In this document: positions 1 to 5,895 of the stretch, in pieces
How positions within the stretch are numbered: position 1 is the first letter of the stretch
Layout of the letters: every line of letters begins with the position of its first letter
From: Rhizobiaceae bacterium
GTDB lineage: Bacteria > Pseudomonadota > Alphaproteobacteria > Rhizobiales > Rhizobiaceae
Direction: 5' to 3'
DNA length: 5,946 bases
Assembly (NCBI GenBank): GCA_913776675.1
Contig: CAJYRE010000474.1
Coordinates: 1 to 5,946 of the forward strand
Notes under the pieces: model-generated
What the model was told of the DNA's origin: nothing
Seen by the model: only the letters and a program-made list of their open reading frames with translations
Databases searched by the model: none
Program-made: the position numbers and the translations under genes

Positions 1-923
1 TCCTTGACGCTTGGGAAATCGAATGCTGTGGCCCAATGGGCGGCTTTGGTTTCGTACCAATAATCCACATTGCCCGCTCGAAAGGCTTCAAACTCAACAT
101 TGTCATCACTGAAATAGGTGTAATTGACGGTTTTGAAATTGTTGTAGCCGATGTTTACATTGAGGTTTTTGCCCCAATAATCATCGCGCAATTCATAGCG
201 AACAGACGCACCGGGCGAGAACGAAACGATCCGATATGGGCCAGACCCCATAATGGGTTCAAGCGTGGTTTTGGAAATATCGCGTGGCTTACCATCCGGG
301 CCATTCGCCTCCCACCAATGCTTGGGTACGATGTCCAGTTCACCAACAATGGCGGGCAGTTCCTTGTTGTTTTTCTGATCAAACGTAAAGGTCACCTCAC
401 GTTCGCCGGTTTTCTCGGCTTTGAGCACATGGCTGTAATAGCTGGCATACAGCGGGTTGAGGTCTTTGAATTTTTCAAAACTGAAAACCACGTCTTCCGG
501 GGTCACAGGCTGGCCATCCGCCCATTTGGCTTCAGGACGCAGCCGGAATTTCACAAAAGAAACATCATCGGGGTAAGCCAGCGCTTCGGCCAACAGGCCA
601 TAAGACGTTCCATCCTCATCCAGAGACGGCTTCAAAAGCGTTTCTGTGACCATGGACAGGCGTGGCGCAAGGCCTGCTGCCAACTGCCCTTTGCCAACCA
701 CCGGGTTGAAGCTATCAAACGTGCCATTGGCAGAAAATTTGAGCTCCCCTGCCTTCTGTGCATCAACATTCACATATTTGAAATGGGCAAAGCCTTGAGG
801 GTATTTCGGGGCTTCGATAATGCCAATGGCATGCCGCCATTGCAGTTCCTGTGCAGACAAAGTTCCAGCACAAAGGCTGAGAAGCAGTGCGAGAATTCCC
901 GCACTGATGCGCATTACAGTCAT
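1..923 (-). CDS. YejA/YepA-like family-5 ABC transporter solute-binding protein, partial (C-terminus off the left edge)
   Basis: Periplasmic binding protein that would deliver oligopeptide-like ligands to an inner-membrane ABC importer. About 307 codons are present; family members are around 600 residues, so roughly half is missing. The start is the ATG at 923-921; the same frame has a stop (TGA, 941-939) only 15 bp upstream, and a G-rich stretch (929-933) precedes the start by 5 nt. Residues 1-24 form a signal peptide with hydrophobic core (GILALLLSLCAG) and a TLSA|QE signal-peptidase I site; the lone Cys18 does not make a good lipobox. Residues 38-74 (APKYPQGFAHFKYVNVD... then GTFDSFNP) match the YejA N-terminus, followed by the family-5 signature FRLRPEAKWADGQPVTPEDV and, later, YFSDDNVEFEAFRAGNVDYW. 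YejA-type proteins serve microcin C/peptide uptake; as I recall, the paralogue YepA serves murein-peptide recycling in Agrobacterium. The half seen here cannot separate the two. It diverges from mepA. Family confident, ligand inferred. Confidence 0.9.
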   Translation of the reverse strand, partial: MTVMRISAGILALLLSLCAGTLSAQELQWRHAIGIIEAPKYPQGFAHFKYVNVDAQKAGELKFSANGTFDSFNPVVGKGQLAAGLAPRLSMVTETLLKPSLDEDGTSYGLLAEALAYPDDVSFVKFRLRPEAKWADGQPVTPEDVVFSFEKFKDLNPLYASYYSHVLKAEKTGEREVTFTFDQKNNKELPAIVGELDIVPKHWWEANGPDGKPRDISKTTLEPIMGSGPYRIVSFSPGASVRYELRDDYWGKNLNVNIGYNNFKTVNYTYFSDDNVEFEAFRAGNVDYWYETKAAHWATAFDFPSVK

Positions 924-945
924 GAATACCCCCGCATTTCAAAAA

Positions 946-962
946 GCAAATTGCTGATTTGC
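946..962. promoter_or_regulatory. 17-bp dyad upstream of the binding-protein gene, candidate operator
   Basis: A perfect inverted repeat GCAAAT-N5-ATTTGC lies 22 bp before the start codon of the minus-strand binding-protein gene. Its left part (946-954, GCAAATTGC) is itself a near palindrome, so two symmetric elements overlap. The position would suit a repressor site in the 5' leader or a short hairpin in the transcript. No convincing -35/-10 pair could be assigned around it, so the operator reading is inference. Confidence 0.3.
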
Positions 963-1096
963 GAATAGAATACGACAAACATGGCCGAAAAACAGGCTCT
1001 TGCCATCACAAGCCTACGAAAAGCCGAATGCTGATGAAATTCCCAATTCACCGAAGCCCTTATTCCGTCTAGGTTCTGGCACAAGAGAATCACAGT

Positions 1097-1125
1097 GCAT
1101 GTCCAATCCGGGCATGTCCAATCCG
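1097..1125. repeat. Two direct copies of a 14-bp unit (period 15) just upstream of mepA
   Basis: The unit GCATGTCCAATCCG occurs at 1097-1110 and 1112-1125 without mismatch, separated by one G. The second copy runs directly into the ribosome binding site of mepA. It may be a simple local duplication or a paired binding site for a regulator. It also encodes the repeated peptide of the small leader frame described separately. Confidence 0.85.
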
Positions 1126-1131
1126 AGGTGA
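1099..1131 (+). other. 10-codon leader ORF in frame with mepA and ending at its ribosome binding site
   Basis: ATG at 1099 opens a frame encoding MSNPGMSNPR and stopping at TGA 1129-1131. It is in the same frame as mepA, with a single CCT codon between the stop and the TTG start. The stop codon overlaps the Shine-Dalgarno-like GAGGTGA, a geometry that would allow a terminating ribosome to restart at mepA. Its own ATG has no clear ribosome binding site, and the ORF may have arisen by chance through the tandem repeat. Translation is therefore unproven. Confidence 0.25.
1125..1131 (+). promoter_or_regulatory. Ribosome binding site that decides the TTG start of mepA
   Basis: GAGGTGA is a seven-base match to the anti-Shine-Dalgarno complement (AGGAGGTGAT). 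Aligned on its GAGG core, it leaves six bases before TTG 1135, which is a normal spacing. The first downstream in-frame ATG (1168) has no such site and would remove the basic n-region of the signal peptide, so TTG is preferred. Confidence 0.65.
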
Positions 1132-1134
1132 CCT

Positions 1135-2166
1135 TTGGCCAAACATTCCGTTTCCATCCGCGCGTCCATGATCGGCCTTGCTCTGATCCTGTCGGCGGCA
1201 AGCCTTGGCGAAGCCCTTGCCGACCAGCCCGCCAAACAGGCTTTTGGTGCTGCCACTTTGCCCAATGCGGGCCCAGCCTCACCAATTGGCTCTTACGCCA
1301 GGGGCTGCATGAGTGGTGCCGTGGCTCTGCCCACCGATGGGCCGACATGGCAGGCTATGCGCCTGTCGCGCAACCGGCGCTGGGGCAACCCGCGCACCAT
1401 TGCCTTCATTGAGCAATTGTCGAAAGATGCCACCAAAATCGGCTGGCCTGGTCTGCTGGTGGGCGATATTGCCCAGCCGCGCGGCGGACCGATGGCCAGC
1501 GGCCATGCCTCGCACCAGATCGGTATGGATTTTGATGTTTGGCTCACCCCTATGCCTGCCAAGCGCCTGACCGTGCAGCAGCGTGAAGATCTGCCCTTTA
1601 CCTCGATGATCATGAAAGACAAATTCCTGACCATCAATCCGCAGACATGGACACCCGCTCAGGCCAAACTTCTGATGCTGGCGGCCAGCTATCCGCAGGT
1701 GCAGCGGATTTTCGTCAATCCGACCATCAAGAAGAAAATGTGCGATACATGGACCGGCGACCGCACCAATCTGGGCAAGCTACGGCCCATGTATGGCCAT
1801 GATGCCCATTTCCATGTTCGGCTGTTTTGCCCGCCGGGGGCTACTGATTGCAAGCCGCAGGCCTCGATTGGGCAAGGCGATGGCTGCGATAAATCGCTGG
1901 CCTGGTGGTTTACCAAAGAGCCTTGGGAGCCGAAAAAGAAAGACCCCAATGCCAAGCCCGCCCCGCCACCGCGTCCGGTGATGGTGTCGGATCTGCCCAA
2001 GGCTTGTGCTGCCATTTTGAATGCGCCGTCCGTGGCCTCGGAAAAGCAGGCGACCTATGGTGGCCCTGCAGCCTACACCAATCCGGGTGCTGTGCCGGTC
2101 AAAGCCGCCGCAGGTGCGCCGGATGATGCAAACCTTCCATCAGAAGAGGTCGGCACCAAACAGTGA
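1135..2166 (+). CDS. mepA: Penicillin-insensitive murein DD-endopeptidase MepA (peptidase family M74)
   Basis: Periplasmic zinc hydrolase that cuts D-alanyl-meso-diaminopimelate cross-links in peptidoglycan. It has 343 residues from a TTG start supported by GAGGTGA. Residues 1-29 look like a signal peptide: K3/R9, hydrophobic MIGLALILSAASL, then EALA|DQ. LAS-type metal motifs are complete: GHASHQIGMDFDVW gives H127 and D134, and YGHDAHFHVRL gives H225 and H227; by alignment with E. coli MepA (H113, D120, H211) the ligands are H127, D134 and H227, with H124 and H222 also conserved. Six cysteines (58, 203, 232, 239, 251, 291) keep the E. coli spacing, including 203-251 and 232-239, so three disulfides are likely. 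Residues 264-283 are a Lys/Pro-rich linker. The ~50 residues after C291 are an Ala/Pro-rich tail not needed for the fold; E. coli MepA is 274 residues. It diverges from the binding-protein gene and is followed 75 bp later by mgsA. Confidence 0.95.
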   Translation: MAKHSVSIRASMIGLALILSAASLGEALADQPAKQAFGAATLPNAGPASPIGSYARGCMSGAVALPTDGPTWQAMRLSRNRRWGNPRTIAFIEQLSKDATKIGWPGLLVGDIAQPRGGPMASGHASHQIGMDFDVWLTPMPAKRLTVQQREDLPFTSMIMKDKFLTINPQTWTPAQAKLLMLAASYPQVQRIFVNPTIKKKMCDTWTGDRTNLGKLRPMYGHDAHFHVRLFCPPGATDCKPQASIGQGDGCDKSLAWWFTKEPWEPKKKDPNAKPAPPPRPVMVSDLPKACAAILNAPSVASEKQATYGGPAAYTNPGAVPVKAAAGAPDDANLPSEEVGTKQ

Positions 2167-2207
2167 ATGTATGAGGGGTTTCATCGGCCTGAAGCTTGAT
2201 ATAAGGG

Positions 2208-2226
2208 AATTCAAATCGATTGAATT
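2208..2226. promoter_or_regulatory. 19-bp dyad before mgsA, candidate operator near a possible promoter
   Basis: AATTCAA-N5-TTGAATT is a perfect 7+7 inverted repeat in the 75-bp mepA-mgsA spacer, ending 4 bp before the ribosome binding site of mgsA. A -10-like TATAAG lies just upstream at 2200-2205, but no good -35 accompanies it. The element could be a regulator site controlling the mgsA-glk-dapB-gpmA run. No terminator-like hairpin follows mepA, so read-through from mepA is also possible. Confidence 0.35.
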
Positions 2227-2241
2227 TTCGGGAGGGGATGT

Positions 2242-2625
2242 ATGATTGAGCGCCGAAAAATCGCGCTGATTGCCCACGACAAGATGAAAGAGCAGATGGC
2301 GGATTTTGCCCGCCATCATCAGGATGCTCTGGAAGGCTGGCAGATTGTCGCCACCGGCACCACCGGCGGACAGGTGCAGGACGCCTGCCCCAAGCTGCAT
2401 GTCACCCGTATGAAAAGCGGCCCTTTGGGCGGCGATCAACAGATCGGGGCGATGATTGCCCAGGAAGAAGTGGCCCTTTTGGTATTTTTTGTTGATCCGC
2501 TCACCCCCATGCCCCATGACGTGGATGTCAAAGCGCTGATGCGGTTGGCCATTCTTTATGATACGCCGATGGCGCTGAACCGCGCGACAGCCGAAATTCT
2601 GTTGCCAGCGATTGCCCACGAATGA
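2242..2625 (+). CDS. mgsA: Methylglyoxal synthase
   Basis: Cytoplasmic enzyme that converts dihydroxyacetone phosphate to methylglyoxal and phosphate, the bypass that relieves sugar-phosphate build-up when phosphate is short. The 127 residues start at ATG with a strong GGAGG (2231-2235) six bases upstream. Conserved residues line up with E. coli MgsA: IALIAHD gives H12 and D13, TGTTG 39-43 and [12 protein letters not shown] 59-70 form the phosphate-binding and catalytic region with D65 as the catalytic aspartate (E. coli D71), then FFVDPL (D85) and [13 protein letters not shown] (H92, D95). E. coli MgsA is 152 residues; this protein stops shortly after the T/AT helix ([12 protein letters not shown]), so it lacks the E. 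coli C-terminal tail, which I recall as normal for rhizobial forms. It is the first gene of a four-gene run and sits 36 bp before glk. Methylglyoxal is toxic; no glyoxalase gene is in this window. Confidence 0.95.
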   Translation: MIERRKIALIAHDKMKEQMADFARHHQDALEGWQIVATGTTGGQVQDACPKLHVTRMKSGPLGGDQQIGAMIAQEEVALLVFFVDPLTPMPHDVDVKALMRLAILYDTPMALNRATAEILLPAIAHE

Positions 2626-2661
2626 CAACCGCGCCGAGTGTGGCGAATAATGGATTTTTCG

Positions 2662-3684
2662 ATGCCTCATCCAGTTGAAAATGAGCACCTCCCCTTCCCG
2701 GTTCTGGTTGGCGATATTGGTGGCACCAATGCCCGGTTCTGGATTTTGAATGACGCGGATGCAAAACCGCAGGAATTTGCCAATATTCACACGGCAGATT
2801 TTCCCACCATTGATCAGGCGCTCAAAGAGCGGGTTCTCGATCAAAGCGAGATCAAACCGCGCTCGGCCATTCTGGCTGTGGCAGGTCCGATCAAGGGCGA
2901 TGAAATTCCGCTGACCAATTGCCCATGGGTGATCCGCCCCAACGTGATGATTGACACGCTGGGCTTTACAAATGTGCTGGTGGTCAATGATTTTGAGGCT
3001 CAGGCGCTGGCCGCAGCCGCACTGCCGCTGGAAGACAGCGCACCCGTTGGTGAGCGCAAGGAGCCGATCGTCGGGTCGCGGGTGATTCTCGGACCGGGCA
3101 CAGGCTTGGGCGTGGGCGGTCTGCTCTATAGCCAGCACAGGTGGTTTCCCGTTCCCGGCGAAGGTGGCCATGTGGATCTGGGACCGCGCAGTGAACGCGA
3201 CTGGCAGATTTTTCCCTATATTGAAAAGATTGAGGGTCGCATCTCGGGCGAGCAGATCCTGTGCGGACGCGGTATTGTTCATCTCTACAATGCCATCTGC
3301 AAAGCTGATGGTGTGACCCCGCAATGGACTGATCCTGCCGATGTCACCGCCCATGCCTTGAGTGGCAGCGATCCGGTTGCGGTGGAAACCATGACGCTGT
3401 TTGTGACCTATCTGGGCCGATTGGCCGGCGATATGGCGCTGGTGTTCATGGCGCGTGGCGGCGTGTTCCTGTCTGGCGGCATTTCGCAAAAAATTGCACC
3501 TCTGTTGCAAAGCCCGGCCTTCCGCGCCGCCTTTGAGGACAAGGCACCGCACACAGCGATGATGAAGAGCATTCCAACTTTTGTGGTCACCCATCCGCAA
3601 GCGGCCCTGTTTGGGCTTGCAGCCTATGCCCGCACACCCGATAAATTCGGTGTGCGCCATGAAGGCAGACATTGGAGCCGCTGA
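2662..3684 (+). CDS. glk: Glucokinase (Glk, bacterial ATP-dependent type)
   Basis: Phosphorylates glucose with ATP to glucose 6-phosphate in the cytoplasm, feeding the Entner-Doudoroff and pentose-phosphate routes used by rhizobia. From ATG 2662 it has 340 residues, against 321 in E. coli. Motifs in order: the phosphate-1 loop DIGGTNARF (18-26), VVNDFEAQA with the likely catalytic base D110, [10 protein letters not shown] (144-153), the sugar-binding GEGGH (E167, H170), E191 in [11 protein letters not shown], and the adenosine/phosphate-2 motif LSGGI (270-274). Three in-frame starts exist: GTG 2638, ATG 2650 and ATG 2662. None has a strong ribosome binding site. I chose 2662 because it gives the MP-start and short N-terminal lead that I recall for rhizobial Glk; ATG 2650 would add four residues. 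No ROK-type features, so this is the hexokinase-like Glk family. It lies between mgsA and dapB with short gaps, consistent with co-transcription. Confidence 0.93.
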   Translation: MPHPVENEHLPFPVLVGDIGGTNARFWILNDADAKPQEFANIHTADFPTIDQALKERVLDQSEIKPRSAILAVAGPIKGDEIPLTNCPWVIRPNVMIDTLGFTNVLVVNDFEAQALAAAALPLEDSAPVGERKEPIVGSRVILGPGTGLGVGGLLYSQHRWFPVPGEGGHVDLGPRSERDWQIFPYIEKIEGRISGEQILCGRGIVHLYNAICKADGVTPQWTDPADVTAHALSGSDPVAVETMTLFVTYLGRLAGDMALVFMARGGVFLSGGISQKIAPLLQSPAFRAAFEDKAPHTAMMKSIPTFVVTHPQAALFGLAAYARTPDKFGVRHEGRHWSR

Positions 3685-3713
3685 GAGAAATACCAGAACT
3701 GGAGACGGACATC

Positions 3714-4553
3714 ATGGCAACAACGGGCGGCACGGGACCGATGAAACTGGTTGTGGTCGGCGCAAGCGGCCGCATGGGGCAGGCATTGATCCGCATTATT
3801 GCCGAGACGGACGGTGCGGTGCTGCATGCCGCTGTGGAACGTGCAGGGTCGCCTGCTCTTGGAAAGGACGCTGGCGAACTGGCGGGGCTGGGACCTTTGG
3901 GTGTTCCCGTTAGCGATGACGCCTTGGCCGCCTTTGTCCATGCTGACGGCGTGATTGATTTTACCAGACCGGAAGCCTCTGTGGAATTTGCAGCCCTTGC
4001 CGCTCAGGCCCGCATTGTGCATGTGATTGGTACCACGGGCTGCTCGGAAGCCGATCAGGCAAAGTTTGAAGCGGCATCGCGCCATGCACGGGTGGTGAAA
4101 TCCGGCAATATGAGCCTTGGGGTCAATCTGCTCTCGGTTCTGGTGCAGCAGGCTGCCAAGGCGCTGGATGCGGCAGGCTGGGATATTGAAGTGCTGGAAA
4201 TGCACCACAAGCACAAGGTCGATGCGCCATCTGGCACAGCACTTCTGCTGGGTGAAGCCGCCGCCGCTGGCCGTGGCATTGATCTCAAAGACAAGGCCGT
4301 GAAAGTGCGCGACGGCTTTACTGGTCCGCGCGAGGCTGGCTCGATTGGGTTTGCGACTTTACGCGGCGGCTCGGTGATTGGCGAGCATTCGGTGATGCTG
4401 GCAGGCGAAGGCGAAATTGTCACCCTGTCGCACAGTGCTGGTGATCGTTCTATTTTTGCCCGAGGCGCGGTAAAAGCTGCCCTGTGGGCGCGGGATCAAA
4501 AGCCCGGTCTCTATTCCATGCTCGACGTGCTCGGGCTGGCATCCACCAACTGA
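3714..4553 (+). CDS. dapB: 4-hydroxy-tetrahydrodipicolinate reductase (DapB)
   Basis: Reduces 4-hydroxy-tetrahydrodipicolinate with NAD(P)H in the lysine/meso-diaminopimelate pathway, supplying both protein synthesis and peptidoglycan. It has 279 residues. The N-terminal nucleotide-binding loop is [11 protein letters not shown] (13-23), with E42 near the position that contacts the cofactor ribose. GTTG (106-109) and the DapB signature [16 protein letters not shown] (162-177) follow, with H164 as the probable acid/base and K168 as donor residue. The start is ATG 3714, preceded by GGAG at 3701-3704. A TTG at 3672 would overlap glk and add 14 poorly conserved residues; ATG 3741 would begin directly at MKLVVVGA and cannot be excluded, since it lies just before the first strand. 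It is 29 bp after glk and 21 bp before gpmA. It is the only amino-acid biosynthesis gene in the run, and it links to the wall theme of mepA through diaminopimelate. Confidence 0.95.
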   Translation: MATTGGTGPMKLVVVGASGRMGQALIRIIAETDGAVLHAAVERAGSPALGKDAGELAGLGPLGVPVSDDALAAFVHADGVIDFTRPEASVEFAALAAQARIVHVIGTTGCSEADQAKFEAASRHARVVKSGNMSLGVNLLSVLVQQAAKALDAAGWDIEVLEMHHKHKVDAPSGTALLLGEAAAAGRGIDLKDKAVKVRDGFTGPREAGSIGFATLRGGSVIGEHSVMLAGEGEIVTLSHSAGDRSIFARGAVKAALWARDQKPGLYSMLDVLGLASTN

Positions 4554-4574
4554 TACATGTGAGAGGATTTGTCG

Positions 4575-5210
4575 ATGACTGGTACCCTCGTGCTCGTGCG
4601 CCACGGCCAGAGCGAATGGAATTTGAAAAACCTGTTCACCGGCTGGCGTGATCCAGACCTGACGGAACTGGGCGTGCAGGAAGCCAATGCAGGCGGCAAG
4701 GCGCTGGCGGAATACGGCATCAAGTTTGATGTGGCCTTTACCTCTGCCCTCACCCGCGCCCAGAAAACCTGCGGCATTATTCTGGACAATGTCGGTCAGG
4801 CTGGTCTCGAAACTATCCGCGATGAAGCCCTCAACGAGCGCGATTACGGCGATCTCTCCGGCCTCAACAAGGATGATGCCCGCGCCAAATGGGGTGAAGA
4901 ACAGGTGCATATCTGGCGCCGGTCCTACGACATCCCACCGCCGGGCGGTGAAAGCCTGCGCGACACAGGCGCGCGCGTCTGGCCTTATTACCTGACGGAA
5001 ATTCTGCCGCGCGTGCTGCGGGGCGAAACCGTGCTGGTCGCAGCCCATGGCAACTCCCTGCGCTCGCTGGTGATGGTGCTGGACAAGCTAACCAAGGAAC
5101 AGATTCTGGGCGTGAATTTGGCCACCGGCGTGCCGATGGTTTACAAGCTCAATGCCGATTCCACCGTCGCTTCCAAGGAAGTGCTTGGCGATATGTCAGG
5201 CGCACATTGA
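4575..5210 (+). CDS. gpmA: 2,3-bisphosphoglycerate-dependent phosphoglycerate mutase
   Basis: Interconverts 3-phosphoglycerate and 2-phosphoglycerate in the cytoplasm through a phosphohistidine. It has 211 residues. Motifs: [10 protein letters not shown] with phosphorylated H10 and R9, [13 protein letters not shown] (21-33), TSALTRAQ (R61), [11 protein letters not shown] with catalytic E88, [15 protein letters not shown] (115-128), and AAHGNSLR with the second catalytic H158. The usual E. coli enzyme is about 250 residues; the shorter form without an extended C-terminus is the one I recall from alphaproteobacteria. ATG 4575 is chosen over TTG 4569 because AGAGGA (4562-4567) is 7 nt from the ATG but only one base from the TTG, and [11 protein letters not shown] matches the usual rhizobial N-terminus. 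It is the last plus-strand gene of the run, ending 14 bp before a strong hairpin. Not to be confused with broad-specificity histidine phosphatases: the ERDYG and GGESL regions are mutase-like. Confidence 0.95.
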   Translation: MTGTLVLVRHGQSEWNLKNLFTGWRDPDLTELGVQEANAGGKALAEYGIKFDVAFTSALTRAQKTCGIILDNVGQAGLETIRDEALNERDYGDLSGLNKDDARAKWGEEQVHIWRRSYDIPPPGGESLRDTGARVWPYYLTEILPRVLRGETVLVAAHGNSLRSLVMVLDKLTKEQILGVNLATGVPMVYKLNADSTVASKEVLGDMSGAH

Positions 5211-5224
5211 AGCAGTTTAAAACT

Positions 5225-5254
5225 GTGCCGCTCATGCAATTGAATGGGCGGCAC
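5225..5254. terminator. Probable bidirectional terminator between gpmA and the LysE-family gene
   Basis: GTGCCGCTCAT (5225-5235) pairs with ATGGGCGGCAC (5244-5254) in an 11-bp stem with one G-U pair and an 8-base loop. In the plus direction only ATTTG follows, a weak U-run. In the minus direction the stem is followed by AGTTTT, a better U-run, which would end the LysE-family transcript. Its place between two convergent stop codons (5210 and 5266) fits shared termination. Confidence 0.75.
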
Positions 5255-5265
5255 ATTTGAGAAGA

Positions 5266-5895
5266 TCAGATTTTCTCAGCAATCAGGCGTATGCCAAACC
5301 CAGCGAGAGCGGTTCCAATCGCACGTTCTATCCACTGACCGAAGCGATCATAGACGGCTTTGGCTTGCCTACGAGACAAGAGAGCGGTCACAAGACCATA
5401 CCAGACAATCTCGATTAAAAATCCACCAACGAGAATTGCCAGCTTTGCCAAAAGACCTGTTTCAGGCGGCACTGCAACGGCATAAAGACCAATAAAGAAG
5501 GCAATTCCTTTCGGGTTGGAGAGATTAACAATCATCCCCATGCGCATACCGCGCAAAACACTGCCTTTTTCGATAGCTGATACACCTTGCTTCGCTGTAT
5601 CAGCCTTGCCAGACAACCACGCCATAACCCCGAGATAGACAAGATAGCAGCCGCCAGCGATCTGAATAAGGCTTGCCAACCACCCGACCTTTGCCAAAAA
5701 CAACGCCAAACCCGCCATCGTCAAAACCGCATAAAAAGTTGCGGCAATGGCCAATCCAAATGTCGCGCCCACAGCGGTTGAGTGTGCCCCGGATATTGCC
5801 AGTTTCGAGATTAAAGCAAAGTTAGGACCGGGACTGATGACAACAGCAGCATACAGGCCAAGCGTCGTCAGAACCGTCAAAGCATCTGGATTCAT
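5266..5895 (-). CDS. LysE/RhtB-family amino-acid or metabolite exporter
   Basis: Inner-membrane protein of the LysE superfamily, which exports amino acids (lysine, threonine, homoserine, leucine and others) or related small molecules. The 209 residues from ATG 5895 match the usual ~205-210 length. Family motifs are SPGPNFALIS near the N-terminus (21-30) and NLSNPKGIAFF (124-134) at the start of the second half. Hydrophobic segments at about 6-26, 41-65, 69-94, 128-145, 147-172 and 190-207 give the expected six-helix pattern, with a polar loop around 95-117. ATG 5895 was chosen over an in-frame upstream ATG at 5940 because MNPDALTVLTTLGLY is the typical start, whereas the extra 15 residues are charged and would precede the first helix; GAGAGG (5907-5912) lies 11 nt upstream. 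The substrate cannot be read from the sequence. It is convergent with gpmA, and proximity to dapB does not by itself make it a lysine exporter. No divergent LysG/Lrp-type regulator is visible before the window ends. Confidence 0.92.
   Translation of the reverse strand: MNPDALTVLTTLGLYAAVVISPGPNFALISKLAISGAHSTAVGATFGLAIAATFYAVLTMAGLALFLAKVGWLASLIQIAGGCYLVYLGVMAWLSGKADTAKQGVSAIEKGSVLRGMRMGMIVNLSNPKGIAFFIGLYAVAVPPETGLLAKLAILVGGFLIEIVWYGLVTALLSRRQAKAVYDRFGQWIERAIGTALAGFGIRLIAEKI

Noticed and set aside
36..968. Long open frame (310 codons) on the plus strand over the left gene
   Set aside because: It is antisense to a minus-strand frame with a signal peptide and clear YejA/family-5 motifs. The plus-strand translation shows no recognisable domain and is rich in Arg/Phe/Ile in the manner of an antisense shadow.
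1077..1093. TGGCAC resembling the -24 element of a sigma-54 promoter upstream of mepA
   Set aside because: The required GC of a -12 element is missing at the correct distance; the bases there are AATC.
924..1134. Sigma-70 type promoters for the divergent genes
   Set aside because: Several weak matches such as TTCACC with TAGGTT were seen, but none had both hexamers acceptable at proper spacing, so no promoter is called.
2140..3672. 510-codon open frame on the minus strand over mgsA and glk
   Set aside because: Its length is striking, but both plus-strand genes carry complete catalytic motifs. The minus-strand product is rich in His, Arg, Asn and Gln with no domain, and it is probably kept open by the codon bias of the real genes.
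3624..4214. 196-codon minus-strand frame over the glk end and the first part of dapB
   Set aside because: It is antisense to the conserved NAD-binding loop of DapB, and its composition is untypical of a real protein.
4359..5048. 229-codon minus-strand frame over the dapB/gpmA junction
   Set aside because: It lies opposite two well-supported genes and spans their boundary. It has no motif, so it is treated as a shadow.
5258..5278. TGAGAA-N9-TTCTCA inverted repeat as a second terminator
   Set aside because: The stem is only 6 bp and AT-rich and overlaps the end of the LysE-family coding region. The neighbouring 11-bp hairpin is a far better candidate.
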